DNA from: Streptomyces dioscori
GTDB taxonomy: Bacteria; Actinomycetota; Actinomycetes; Streptomycetales; Streptomycetaceae
Assembly (NCBI RefSeq): GCF_003024195.1
Contig: NZ_KZ679038.1
Span: forward strand, 558,001-622,000
Direction: 5' to 3'
DNA length: 64,000 nt
In this document: piece by piece, positions 16,490 through 24,579 of the stretch
Layout of the letters: every line of letters starts with the position of its first letter
Position numbering within the stretch: the stretch's first letter is position 1
Position numbers and translations under genes: made by a program
Notes under the pieces: model-generated
Told to the model about the DNA's origin: nothing
The model's input: only the letters and a program-made list of their open reading frames with translations
Database searches by the model: none

Positions 16490-17368
16490 TCAGGGGTTCC
16501 AGAACACCTCCGTGAACGTCCGGTCGAAGCGCCGCGCCACCAGGTCCGTCCGCTGGATCACCCAGTGGACGGTGGAACTCTCCCACCCCTGTACATCCAT
16601 GCCCGCCTGCCAGTCGGCCAGCAGCACCCAGTCCTCGGCATCGTCCGAGGCCGGACCGTCCCAGCGGCCCGCTGCCACCGCCCGCGCCGCCCTGGACACG
16701 GCACCGGCGACCGGATCGGTGTGGACGGCCTCCTCGTCGGCGTATCCCCCGATCTGCAGCGACCCTTCGGGGGCGATGGCGTCACGGGCGCGATCCCAGA
16801 CCACGACGAGTTCCTCCGCGCGCGGATGTCCCGGAAGCGGACCGCTCCCCGGCTTACCGGGGGTGGGGACCGCGTGGTGGTACGGCAGCGACACATCGGC
16901 GGTCGCCCGCAACGGACCCAGCGGGAACGCCTCGAACATCGCCTCGTAGTCGTCGAAGTCGTAGGGGTTCCAGGCGTGGCTGTCCCGTTCCACCACGGCC
17001 GTGCCGACGGGAACGTACACCGCGCTGCCCATGGACTCGTAGTCGTCCGCCGTCTCGGGGAAGGCGAACAGCAGCAGGTGGCCGTCGGGAGGCAGCGGAA
17101 GGTCCGTCGCGTCGGCGGGCAGGGCCGCGAGGTCGATGGAGGCGACGAAGGGGTGCTCGGGGTCCGGGGTGGCGGCGGGAAGCAGGAGCGGACCGCCGAA
17201 CCGGCCCACGACCGGTCCGCCCCCGCTCTCCCCTCGCGTCAGCGTCGCGCACGGGCGGGCGACGGCCGTCCATCGCTCGACGTCGTCGGCCGGGACGCCC
17301 CGTGCGATCGCCTCGTCACGGAACGGCCGTAACCGGTTCCGCATCTCGGAAGCCATGCCAGAAGTCAT
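16490..17368 (-). CDS. DUF1963 (YwqG-like) protein with a TTA codon
   Basis: A 292-residue protein of the DUF1963 group: GPVVGRFGGPLLLP near residue 70, FVASIDLAALP, and the C-terminal ALLADWQ-type stretch (DDAEDWVLLADWQAG) are typical. The function is unknown; relatives are soluble and often annotated as YwqG. ATG 17366-17368 is chosen, though no clear ribosome site precedes any start. Codon 13 (17330-17332) is TTA, so translation probably depends on the developmental tRNA bldA if this is Streptomyces. It is convergent with the esterase and stands alone. Confidence 0.8.
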   Translation of the reverse strand: MTSGMASEMRNRLRPFRDEAIARGVPADDVERWTAVARPCATLTRGESGGGPVVGRFGGPLLLPAATPDPEHPFVASIDLAALPADATDLPLPPDGHLLLFAFPETADDYESMGSAVYVPVGTAVVERDSHAWNPYDFDDYEAMFEAFPLGPLRATADVSLPYHHAVPTPGKPGSGPLPGHPRAEELVVVWDRARDAIAPEGSLQIGGYADEEAVHTDPVAGAVSRAARAVAAGRWDGPASDDAEDWVLLADWQAGMDVQGWESSTVHWVIQRTDLVARRFDRTFTEVFWNP

Positions 17369-17469
17369 GGTCGAACCGTAGCGGGAAGCTCTGACAGCGA
17401 GGCTCTGCTCCGGCAAGGAGGCTCTGACATGGAAGCTGCGGCACCGGATCGTGGGCGGCCGGACGAACG

Positions 17470-18555
17470 TCAGCCGACCGTCGGCAGGACCGGCGTCTCC
17501 TCACAGCCGCAGCTCGCCCGGCGGGCCACACCGACCGGCAGCATCAGGGAGACGGGCTCCTGCGGCGGCTGTCCGCTCAGCCGTCGTACGAGCAGGTCGA
17601 CGGCCTCCTCCCCCATGCGCACCATGGGCTGCCGCACAGTGGTCAGGGCGGGGCGCACCAGACGGCTCAGCGGGATGCCGTCGAAGCCGGTCACCACGAC
17701 GTCGTCGGGTACGCGCAGGCCACGGCGTTCGAGTGCCTGGAGCGCGCCCACCGCCATCTGGTCGTTGGCGAACACGAACGCCTCGGGCCGGTCGCCGCTC
17801 CGCTCGCAGAGCAGGCGAGCGGCGCGGGCCCCTTCGGCCTGGGTCATCATCGGCATGCGCAGGGCCGGTGCGGCGGCGGCCTCGACACCCGCCTCGGCAC
17901 AGGCCCGGCGGAAGCCCCGGAACCGCGCCTCGACATCCGGTGAGTCCTCACCGAATCCCACGTAGGCGAGGCGGCGCAGCCCGTGGTCGTGGACCAGGTG
18001 CCGGGTCAGCTCGTACTGGCCGTCCTCGTTGGCGACCTCGACATGGTCGAGATGGTCCAGGGAGGGGTCCTGCGCGCGGGGGCCGGCCAGCATCACCACC
18101 GGTCGGCGCCGGGAGATCGCTTCGAGTTCCTCCGTCGGCACCGTGCGGGCCATCACGGCGAAGCCGTCCACCCGGCCGGCGACCTGGGCCACCAGGCTCT
18201 CCGGACCTCCGGCGAGGGAGGCCGCGATCAGCAGCGCGTACCCGTGCCGGCGGGCCGCGCGTTCCATGCCCCTGATGATCTGGTCCGAGTAGAGCATCGC
18301 GGCGTCGTCGTCCTCGGCGCCGACCGTGTCGGGGTCGGAGTAGTCCGGGAAGCACAGGCCGAGGACACCGGTGGAACGGCTGGCGAGACCGCGGGCGTTG
18401 CCGCTCGGCACGTATCCCAGCTCGCTCGCCGCCGCCAGCACGCGTTCGCGGGTGGCGGCGCGTACGGAGTCGGGGCTGCGGTACACCCTGGACACCGTGG
18501 CGATGGACACTCCGGAGCGTTCGGCCACGTCGTACACCGTGGGAATCGCGTTCAC
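17470..18555 (-). CDS. LacI-family transcriptional regulator of the GH1/ABC locus
   Basis: A 361-residue repressor. The N-terminal helix-turn-helix reads PTVYDVAERSGVSIATVSRVY (residues 5-24), with hinge helix NARGLASRST, then a periplasmic-binding-type sugar domain (LGLCFPDYSD, GFAVMARTVP, DVVVTGFDGIPLSRLVRP). The ATG at 18621 is rejected because it lies inside the operator; GTG 18555 gives a normal length, though no strong ribosome site is seen. An operator 12/14 identical to one in the ABC importer promoter sits upstream, which makes autoregulation and control of the glucan-uptake operon likely, with a sugar as inducer. Confidence 0.9.
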   Translation of the reverse strand: MNAIPTVYDVAERSGVSIATVSRVYRSPDSVRAATRERVLAAASELGYVPSGNARGLASRSTGVLGLCFPDYSDPDTVGAEDDDAAMLYSDQIIRGMERAARRHGYALLIAASLAGGPESLVAQVAGRVDGFAVMARTVPTEELEAISRRRPVVMLAGPRAQDPSLDHLDHVEVANEDGQYELTRHLVHDHGLRRLAYVGFGEDSPDVEARFRGFRRACAEAGVEAAAAPALRMPMMTQAEGARAARLLCERSGDRPEAFVFANDQMAVGALQALERRGLRVPDDVVVTGFDGIPLSRLVRPALTTVRQPMVRMGEEAVDLLVRRLSGQPPQEPVSLMLPVGVARRASCGCEETPVLPTVG

Positions 18556-18610
18556 GATGCGGCGCCGTTCATGGGTCAGGCCCCCGTCTCTTGTGATGCA
18601 TGCATGTCGA

Positions 18611-18624
18611 TGAAAGCGCATTCA
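18611..18624. promoter_or_regulatory. LacI operator (autoregulatory)
   Basis: TGAAAGCGCATTCA, an imperfect palindrome about 56 bp upstream of the LacI start, matches the 15030-15043 site with differences only at positions 3 and 12 (consensus TGNAAGCGCATNCA). Confidence 0.75.
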
Positions 18625-18691
18625 CATTAGGGGCGTGCACGTCTGTGAGGCAACCGGAACGTCTCTGACCGGCCAAGTCCGCGACCGAGGC

Positions 18692-18717
18692 CGGTCGGGT
18701 CCTGCCGAGCCCGACCG
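18692..18717 (-). terminator. Terminator after the VOC/NitT-type operon
   Basis: A perfect 8-bp stem (CGGTCGGG / CCCGACCG) with a 10-nt loop lies 18-44 bases past the stop of the VOC gene. It is the likely end of the five-gene ABC transporter transcript. Confidence 0.6.
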
Positions 18718-18735
18718 ACTGAACGGGCCTGCCGC

Positions 18736-19140
18736 TCAGTCGCGGTCGAGCAGTTCGATGAGGTTGCCGTAGGGGTCGGTGACGAAGGCCATGACGGCCC
18801 CGGGGCGCGGGGCCGGCCGCGGAGTCATGCTCACCCCGGCGCCTGCTTCGACGAGCCGTGCGAACTCCGCCGCCACGTCCTCGACGCACAGGCACATATG
18901 GCCGAAGCCGTGTATGCCGGCCGCGTCGAGGGCGCTGCCCGGCGTCGGGCCGGGGCGCGCCGAGGGGCGGTGCAGCAGCTCGATGCGGTAGCCGTCGGCG
19001 TGCAGGAGCATGACCCCGCGCAGATCGGTGCCCGGGATCGCGAACACCGGGGCCGCGGTGAGGTTCAGGGCGTCGCAGTACCAGGCGGTGGCGGCTTCCA
19101 GGTCGGGCACGGAGATGCCCACGTGGTCGAAGCGGGTCAT
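18736..19140 (-). CDS. VOC-family protein (glyoxalase/extradiol dioxygenase fold)
   Basis: A 134-residue protein made of two beta-alpha-beta-beta-beta modules of the vicinal oxygen chelate fold: FDHVGISVPDLEAATAWYCDALNL at the start, HMCLCVEDVAAEFARLVEAG in the middle and FVTDPYGNLIELL at the end. Candidate metal ligands are His6, the central His and the final Glu. Members include isomerases, lyases and epimerases such as methylmalonyl-CoA epimerase. Its start lies three bases after the ATPase stop, so it belongs to the importer operon and probably processes the imported compound. Confidence 0.85.
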   Translation of the reverse strand: MTRFDHVGISVPDLEAATAWYCDALNLTAAPVFAIPGTDLRGVMLLHADGYRIELLHRPSARPGPTPGSALDAAGIHGFGHMCLCVEDVAAEFARLVEAGAGVSMTPRPAPRPGAVMAFVTDPYGNLIELLDRD

Positions 19141-19143
19141 CGG

Positions 19144-20100
19144 TCAGCGCACCGCCCGTCCGGTCTTCTCCCTGGCCGGGCCGTCACCCCGCCCGGTGCC
19201 GCCCGTGGCGCCGCCCATGGCGTCGCCGGGCGAGCGGTCAGGCGCCGGCTCCTCGGACGTCGACTCAGACCGCACGGTGGGCCCCTCTCCCTGTGCCTGT
19301 GCCTGTGCCTCGCGGATCATGGTCAGGACCCGGGTGCGCAGGTCGGTGAAGCGGTGGTCGGCTCGGGTGGTGATCTGATCGCGGTCCGCACCCAGGTCGA
19401 CGACCAGGTTGTCGACGACCGTGGTCGGACGGCCGCCGATGACGACCACGCGGTCACCGAGGTAGACGGCCTCGTCGATGTCGTGGGTGACGAGGACGAC
19501 GGTGATGCCGAGGGAGGCGCGGAGCGAGAGGGTCAGGTCCTCCAGGTCGAAGCGGGACTGGGCGTCGACCGACCCGAAGGGCTCGTCCATCAGCAGTACG
19601 GGCGCCTCGTAGGCGAGTCCGCGGGCGATGGCCACGCGCTGCTGCATACCGCCCGAGAGCTGCCAGGGGTACTTGTCGCCGACGTCCGCCAGGCCGACGG
19701 CGCCCAGGCATTCCTCGGCCCGCCGGTTGCGTTCGGCGCGCTTGACCCCCATCCCCTCCAGAGGGAAGGCCACGTTGTCCCGTACCCGCATCCAGGGCAG
19801 CAGGGAACCGCGGTAGTCCTGGAAGACGACCGCGATGTCGGCGTGCGGGCGGGTGAGGAGTTCGCCGCCGTAGCGGATCGTGCCCGTGGTGGGGCGGATC
19901 AGACCGGACAGACAGCGCAGCAGGGTCGTCTTGCCCGCCCCGGACGGGCCGACGACGCAGACGAATTCACCGGGGTCGACCCGCAGGGAGAGGCCCTCGA
20001 TGACCCGGTGTTCGTCCGCTCCGTGGCCGAACGTCTTGCAGACGTCCTCCACGACGAGGCTGGATCCGCCCCCGCCCGTCTTCATGTGTCGCTGCATCAT
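19144..20100 (-). CDS. ABC transporter ATPase, NitT/TauT (SsuB) type
   Basis: A 318-residue ATPase. GPSGAGKT (51-58) is Walker A, VFQDYRGSLLPW the Q-loop, LSGGMQQR the signature, VLLMDEPFGS Walker B and THDIDEA the switch His. The LLPW context after the Q-loop is typical of nitrate/taurine/aliphatic sulfonate importers. The C-terminus carries about 60 extra low-complexity residues starting with AQAQAQ, produced by a hexamer repeat in the DNA, beyond the usual 250-260 length. The start overlaps the permease stop (ATGA). Confidence 0.93.
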   Translation of the reverse strand: MMQRHMKTGGGGSSLVVEDVCKTFGHGADEHRVIEGLSLRVDPGEFVCVVGPSGAGKTTLLRCLSGLIRPTTGTIRYGGELLTRPHADIAVVFQDYRGSLLPWMRVRDNVAFPLEGMGVKRAERNRRAEECLGAVGLADVGDKYPWQLSGGMQQRVAIARGLAYEAPVLLMDEPFGSVDAQSRFDLEDLTLSLRASLGITVVLVTHDIDEAVYLGDRVVVIGGRPTTVVDNLVVDLGADRDQITTRADHRFTDLRTRVLTMIREAQAQAQGEGPTVRSESTSEEPAPDRSPGDAMGGATGGTGRGDGPAREKTGRAVR

Positions 20101-20924
20101 GTCTTGGCCTCGCTTCGGGACAGGGGTCGGGACATGGGCCGCCGGGCGCGCGGCGGACGCTGGTGGTACCAGCCGAGCAGCAGGTACTCGGCCGCGAGGA
20201 GGAGCACGCTCAGGCCGTAGCCGAGGATGCCGATGAGTACGGTGCCGGCCCAGGTCTCCGGGACGGCGAAGCCGGAGCCGCTCTGCAGGATGAAGTTGCC
20301 CAGGCCCACGGGCGATCCGTAGATCTCGCTGACGACCATGAGGACCACCGCGATCGAGAGGGCCACGCGGATACCGGCGAAGATCTGCGGCAGGGCTCCG
20401 GGAAGGACCACTTTCGACAACCGCAGTCTCCAGGGGATGCGGTAGCCGCGGGCGGTCTCGTGCACGGCAGGGTTGATGCCGTGCACTCCGCTGATGGTGT
20501 TGAGCAGGATCGGCCAGAGCGAACCGAGGGCGATGAGGAAGATCTTCGGGCCCGATCCGATGCCCAGGGTCAGGATGATGACGGGGACGAACGCCACGGT
20601 CGGGGTGGCCCGGGCGAAGTCCAGGAGCGGGCCGGTCGCCTGCCGCAGCAGGTCGATCTCGCCGATGACGAGTCCCGCCCCGACTCCCACGACCGTGGCG
20701 AGGGCGAGCCCGAGTGCGATGTTGCGCAGGGAGAACAGCAGGTCGCCGACGAGTCCGCCGTGCAGGAGTTCCCGCCACAGGGTGGCGAGCACGTCGGTGG
20801 CGGGCGGGAAGTAGAAGCTGGTGCTGCCCGCGGTGGCGAGCAGGAGGACGGCGACGCACAGGACCGGCAGCCACAACTGCTTGAGCAGGGACTGCCACAG
20901 GGCGGCCGGGGAACGCGTGGACAT
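20097..20924 (-). CDS. ABC transporter permease, NitT/TauT (SsuC) type
   Basis: A 275-residue permease with about six membrane segments. The cytoplasmic loop HETARGYRIPWRLRLSKVVLPGALPQI is the EAA-type motif of nitrate/sulfonate/taurine transporters. It is the third gene in the importer operon and is paired with a second, different permease, so the channel is a heterodimer rather than the homodimer usual for SsuC. Confidence 0.92.
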   Translation of the reverse strand: MSTRSPAALWQSLLKQLWLPVLCVAVLLLATAGSTSFYFPPATDVLATLWRELLHGGLVGDLLFSLRNIALGLALATVVGVGAGLVIGEIDLLRQATGPLLDFARATPTVAFVPVIILTLGIGSGPKIFLIALGSLWPILLNTISGVHGINPAVHETARGYRIPWRLRLSKVVLPGALPQIFAGIRVALSIAVVLMVVSEIYGSPVGLGNFILQSGSGFAVPETWAGTVLIGILGYGLSVLLLAAEYLLLGWYHQRPPRARRPMSRPLSRSEAKT

Positions 20925-20938
20925 GATGTCTCCCCTCG

Positions 20939-21802
20939 TCAGTCGGTGTGGGTCGGCGGACGCCAGCGCAGCAGGCGTCGTTCGGCGAACTGGGACAGCA
21001 GGTTGATCGAGTAGCCGATCGCGCCCGCGGTGACGATGTAGGCGTACGCGCGTGCCGCGGCCCCGCCCTGCTGTGCCTGTACGACCTCGTGGCCGATGCC
21101 CGGGAGTGTGGTGAGTACCTCGACGCCGATGGCCACCAGTACGGAGGTCGTCGCCGCCAGCCGCAGCCCGGTCATGACCGAGGGGGTGGCGCTGGGGAGG
21201 ATCACCTTGCGGAAGCGCAGGAGCCGGGGGACGCGGTAGCTGTCCATGGTCTCCGCGATCATCGGGGTCACGGACCGGGCGCCGTACTGGGCCTGGAGGA
21301 AGACGGGGAAGACGCAGGCGAGGAGGACGACGGTGGTCTTCATCGTCGGGGTGGACCCCAGGACCAGCAGGAACACCGGCAGCAGGGCGATGACCGGGAA
21401 GGACCGCAGGACGTCGACGAGCAGCCGGGACGACTGCTCGGCCGCCGCGTACGTGCCCGTGACCAGGCCCAGCGGTACGCCGATCACGGCGGCGGCGACG
21501 AAGCCCGTCACAGCTCCGTTCAGGGTGTCCCCCACCGCCTGCCAGTAGACGGGGTCGCCGAACAGCTGCGGGAACTGCCCGAAGACCGCCGCGGGGCCGG
21601 GCAGCGCGGTCGCGCTCACCAGCCGGGCCGCCGCGAGCGCCGCCCAGATCAGCAGGACGGCGAGGACGGTGGCGAGTTGGAGCATCAGGAGCACGCGGCG
21701 CCCCGGATTCCCGGCCCGGGTGTGCCGGGTGCGCCAGGTGCGCCGGGCGGGGCGCTTCCGGTCCGGGGCCGTCGGGCGCCGGTCCGTCGTGGAGATGGCC
21801 AT
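20939..21802 (-). CDS. ABC transporter permease, NitT/TauT type (second subunit)
   Basis: A 287-residue permease with a long Arg-rich cytoplasmic N-terminus (about 35 residues) before the first membrane segment. The EAA-type loop is AETMDSYRVPRLLRFRKVILPSATP. It lies 21 bp after the solute-binding gene and 14 bp before the partner permease. It forms a heterodimeric channel with that partner. Confidence 0.92.
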   Translation of the reverse strand: MAISTTDRRPTAPDRKRPARRTWRTRHTRAGNPGRRVLLMLQLATVLAVLLIWAALAAARLVSATALPGPAAVFGQFPQLFGDPVYWQAVGDTLNGAVTGFVAAAVIGVPLGLVTGTYAAAEQSSRLLVDVLRSFPVIALLPVFLLVLGSTPTMKTTVVLLACVFPVFLQAQYGARSVTPMIAETMDSYRVPRLLRFRKVILPSATPSVMTGLRLAATTSVLVAIGVEVLTTLPGIGHEVVQAQQGGAAARAYAYIVTAGAIGYSINLLSQFAERRLLRWRPPTHTD

Positions 21803-21823
21803 GGTGGTGTACCTCTGCCGCTC

Positions 21824-22840
21824 TCAGCTGCCGGCGGTGACCGTCGGAGCCTTGTCCCAGTAGATGGCGTCGTCCTTCGGGGCGCTGCTGAGCAGGTCGT
21901 AGCCGTGCATCTTCGTGATGACGGTACGCATCACGGTGGTGTTGATGTTCTTGTCGTAGTAGGCGATCTGCGACTTCTCGATATAGTCCGCGGGCAGCTG
22001 GGTGTACTTCTTGTCGATGGCCTTGACGGCGTCGGGGTGCGCGTTGGCGTAGGTGATCGCCTTGGCGACGGCGTCGGTGAACTTCTTCGCGGTGGCGGAG
22101 TTCGCGGACAGGTACTTCTGGGTGGCGAAGAGGACGCCCTGGGTGATGCCGGGCAGGTCGTTCATCCCGTTGCCGATGGCGCGCAGTCCGGCCTGCTCGC
22201 CGGCCGCGAAGAAGGCTCCGAAGGAGTAGACGGCGTCCGTCTTGCCGGTGGTGGCGGCGTCGGTGAGCGAGGTGGTCGGCAGGGACACGAACTTGACCTT
22301 GGTGGGGTCCCCGCCCTCCATCTCGACCAGGTACTCGACGATGAACTGGATCGTGCCGCCGAGGGCCGACAGCCCCACGGTCCTGCCCTCCAGGTCGGCG
22401 AACCCCTTGATGGAACTGTTCTTCTTGACCAGCAGACCGTCGGTGGGGTCGGTCTTCGTCGTCGCGGACACCAGTCCGGTCGCGATACGGATCGGCATGT
22501 TCTTCGCGGCGCCCTTGAGGAAGCCGGAGCTGTCGGTCATCGCGAACTGGGCTTCGCCGTTGAGGACGGACGGGGCGTTCTGCGAGGTGTCCTGGGCCCC
22601 GGCCTTGATGGTGACGTCGAGGCCCGCGTCCTCGAAGTAGCCCTGTTGCTCGGCGATGTACAGGGGCTCGAACAGTGCGCCGTTGGAGCGCAGCACGGTG
22701 ATCTTCGCCGACCCGTCGCTCCCGGCCGAGGTGGCGTCCCCGGACCCGCAGGCGGCGAGCGGGGCGGCGACCACCAGCGTCACCGCGCCGACGGCGAGAC
22801 GACCGAACGGGCTTCTCGTGCTTCTGCTGCTCTTCGGCAT
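21824..22840 (-). CDS. ABC transporter substrate-binding lipoprotein, NMT1/SsuA type
   Basis: A 338-residue binding lipoprotein. A basic N-terminus and hydrophobic core end in the lipobox LAAC (Cys at about 31). The mature protein opens with the SsuA/THI5 pattern PLYIAEQQGYFEDAGLDVTI, then GEAQFAMTDSSGFLKGAA and GRTVGLSALGGTIQF. Family ligands are small anions: nitrate, sulfonates, pyrimidine precursors or aromatic acids. ATG 22840 has AAAGGAG upstream. It is the first gene of the operon, preceded by a 13-bp tandem repeat array. Its nearness to the oxidase cluster suggests it may import that cluster's substrate. Confidence 0.92.
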   Translation of the reverse strand: MPKSSRSTRSPFGRLAVGAVTLVVAAPLAACGSGDATSAGSDGSAKITVLRSNGALFEPLYIAEQQGYFEDAGLDVTIKAGAQDTSQNAPSVLNGEAQFAMTDSSGFLKGAAKNMPIRIATGLVSATTKTDPTDGLLVKKNSSIKGFADLEGRTVGLSALGGTIQFIVEYLVEMEGGDPTKVKFVSLPTTSLTDAATTGKTDAVYSFGAFFAAGEQAGLRAIGNGMNDLPGITQGVLFATQKYLSANSATAKKFTDAVAKAITYANAHPDAVKAIDKKYTQLPADYIEKSQIAYYDKNINTTVMRTVITKMHGYDLLSSAPKDDAIYWDKAPTVTAGS

Positions 22841-22925
22841 GAGGGTGTGCTCCTTTGCACAGTTGCGGCGGCCCGTGGATGCGTCCCCACGGGCGGATGC
22901 GGCTCTCCGGGCGAGGCGGTCGCCC

Positions 22926-22995
22926 GTACGGGGCGCTTGTACGGATCGCATGTACGGCTCGCCCTTACGGATGGCGGACCGCGCGGACCGTACGG
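22926..22995. repeat. 13-bp tandem repeat array upstream of the NitT/TauT operon
   Basis: Units starting GTACGG (one TTACGG) begin at 22926, 22939, 22952 and 22965, exactly 13 bp apart, with a further GTACGG at 22990. A representative unit is GTACGGATCGCAT. The array lies 86-150 bp upstream of the binding-protein start, where an operator or activator array would sit. Confidence 0.6.
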
Positions 22996-23063
22996 CCTCA
23001 GGCTCGGCGTTCGTCAGACATGAGATAGGGCAGGACGCAGGGCAGAACACATGGCGTACGGCG

Positions 23064-24476
23064 TCACGAGCGGCCGGCGACCGCGTAGGCGGTGGTCGAC
23101 TCGGCCGGAGTCATATAGGTGCGGAAGAGTCCGTCGGGGTCATGGACGGCGCGGATCCTCTCCAGCCGTTCGGCGTTCTCGGCGCTGAGGCCGAGGTCGA
23201 AGCGGTCGGCGAGGTTGTTGTCGGAGAACTGCAGGCCCCGTGACAGGTGTTGGACGGCGGACAGCGAGCCGTGCACCCAGTTCTCGTGCGCGAGGTCCTC
23301 GGCCGGGTCGTACCAGCCGGCGTTGGGCGAGAGATAGGCCTTGGCCTGGGTGGACCAGCAGGCTTCGGGGCGCGGCGGGTAGTGGCCCCACAGCATCCAC
23401 AGGACGAAGCTGGTCCCGTCGGGAATGGTGTCCAGCACCGGCGCGGCCGCACCGACGATCTCCTCGGCCGTGCCGTCCGCCCACACACCGTCCACGGCCC
23501 AGCGCAGCCCCTCGGGGTTGAGGCGGTCGGCGATGTCGTACAGCTCGTCGATGGTGGTCGGTTCGCCGGCCACGGCACGCAGGGCCCGGTCCCGGAAGGG
23601 TGCTTCCTCCAGCGGTGCCAGGGATTCGGGTCCGTGTGCCGGGGTGCAGAAGGCGGTGGCGGTCAGGGAGACCGCCGGGGTGCCGAGGCCGGGGGTGAAG
23701 CCGACCTTGGCGGAGAACTCCACGGTGCTGGGCAGTCGTTCCAGAAGGTCGTAGGACCAGGCGAGCACCTCGTCGCGCAGGGCCAGGGGGTAACTGTGCA
23801 CCGTCCGCCGGATCTCGGTCGGCCGTTCGTGGACGTCCAGGTGGAAGCGGGTGACGACACCGAAGAAGCCGGGGCCGCTGCCCCGTGCCGCCCACAGCAG
23901 GTCGGGGTGGGTCTCGTCGGTGGCGTGCACCGGAGTGCCGTCGGCGAGGACCACGTCGATCGCGCGGATGCTCAGACAGGCCGGTCCCAGGTGGCGGGAG
24001 TTCCAGCCGTAGCCACCGCCGAGGATGAAGCCTCCGATACCGACGGTGGGTGCGTGGCCGGTCGGGAAGAACAGCCCGTGCGGGGCGAGGGCCCGCTGGA
24101 TCGCCGGCCCCTTGGCGGAGGGCTGGACGGCGGCCGTGCGGCCGTGCGGGTCGACGCTGACTTCCTGGAGACGGGACAGATCGATCAGCAGGCCGCCCTC
24201 CCGTACGCCGTTGCCCACCCAGCTGTGCCCGCCGGAGCGGACGGAGACGCGCAGCCCTTCGGCCCGGGCCAGCCGTACGGCCAGGACGACGTCCCGCTCG
24301 TCCGCGGCGACGACGATGACTTCGGGGAACCGGTCCGGCTTGCGCGCGTTCCACACGGCGTCGAGACGGGTCTTCTCGTACCTCGCGTCGCCACGGCGGA
24401 GGAGAGCGCCGGTGAAATCTCCGCCGACAGCTTCCCGCGGGGTCGGGGCAGGATGGGGATCGGGCGTCCTGGACAA
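23064..24476 (-). CDS. FAD-linked oxidase, berberine-bridge-enzyme type (His-only flavin link)
   Basis: A 470-residue flavoprotein with an FAD_binding_4 domain (about 30-200) and a C-terminal BBE domain (about 420-460). RSGGHSW contains His84, the residue that binds FAD covalently. At the second covalent position of bicovalent relatives the motif reads GHAPTVGIGG with Ala142 instead of Cys. It starts at TTG (24474-24476) with AGGAG six bases upstream. It is a paralogue of the next gene but has its own promoter region with two TGTCGACA operators. Such enzymes oxidise alcohols, sugars or amines using O2. The substrate is unknown. Confidence 0.88.
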   Translation of the reverse strand: MSRTPDPHPAPTPREAVGGDFTGALLRRGDARYEKTRLDAVWNARKPDRFPEVIVVAADERDVVLAVRLARAEGLRVSVRSGGHSWVGNGVREGGLLIDLSRLQEVSVDPHGRTAAVQPSAKGPAIQRALAPHGLFFPTGHAPTVGIGGFILGGGYGWNSRHLGPACLSIRAIDVVLADGTPVHATDETHPDLLWAARGSGPGFFGVVTRFHLDVHERPTEIRRTVHSYPLALRDEVLAWSYDLLERLPSTVEFSAKVGFTPGLGTPAVSLTATAFCTPAHGPESLAPLEEAPFRDRALRAVAGEPTTIDELYDIADRLNPEGLRWAVDGVWADGTAEEIVGAAAPVLDTIPDGTSFVLWMLWGHYPPRPEACWSTQAKAYLSPNAGWYDPAEDLAHENWVHGSLSAVQHLSRGLQFSDNNLADRFDLGLSAENAERLERIRAVHDPDGLFRTYMTPAESTTAYAVAGRS

Positions 24477-24513
24477 GTGTGGCTCCTAGGGTGGTGCAGA
24501 CATTCAGAACGGT

Positions 24514-24525
24514 ACTGTCGACACA
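24514..24525. promoter_or_regulatory. TGTCGACA operator 1
   Basis: ACTGTCGACACA carries the palindromic core TGTCGACA at 24516-24523, 38 bp upstream of the first oxidase start. A second copy lies 52 bp away, about five helical turns. Confidence 0.65.
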
Positions 24526-24564
24526 AATTGGAGGTCAAGAGGCCGTACGCCGATAATTTCGGCT

Positions 24565-24579
24565 TTCTGTCGACACTAG
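24565..24579. promoter_or_regulatory. TGTCGACA operator 2
   Basis: TTCTGTCGACACTAG is the exact reverse complement of 15 bases at 27883-27897. It overlaps the stop codon of the second oxidase gene (24576-24578). Confidence 0.7.

Noticed and set aside
18556..18621. LacI regulator starting at ATG 18621
   Set aside because: That start would place the coding region over the operator palindrome and adds a 22-residue N-terminus not typical of the family.
22926..22995. Plasmid replication iterons
   Set aside because: Periodic repeats can suggest an origin, but no replication initiator or partition gene is present and the context is a chromosomal transporter promoter.
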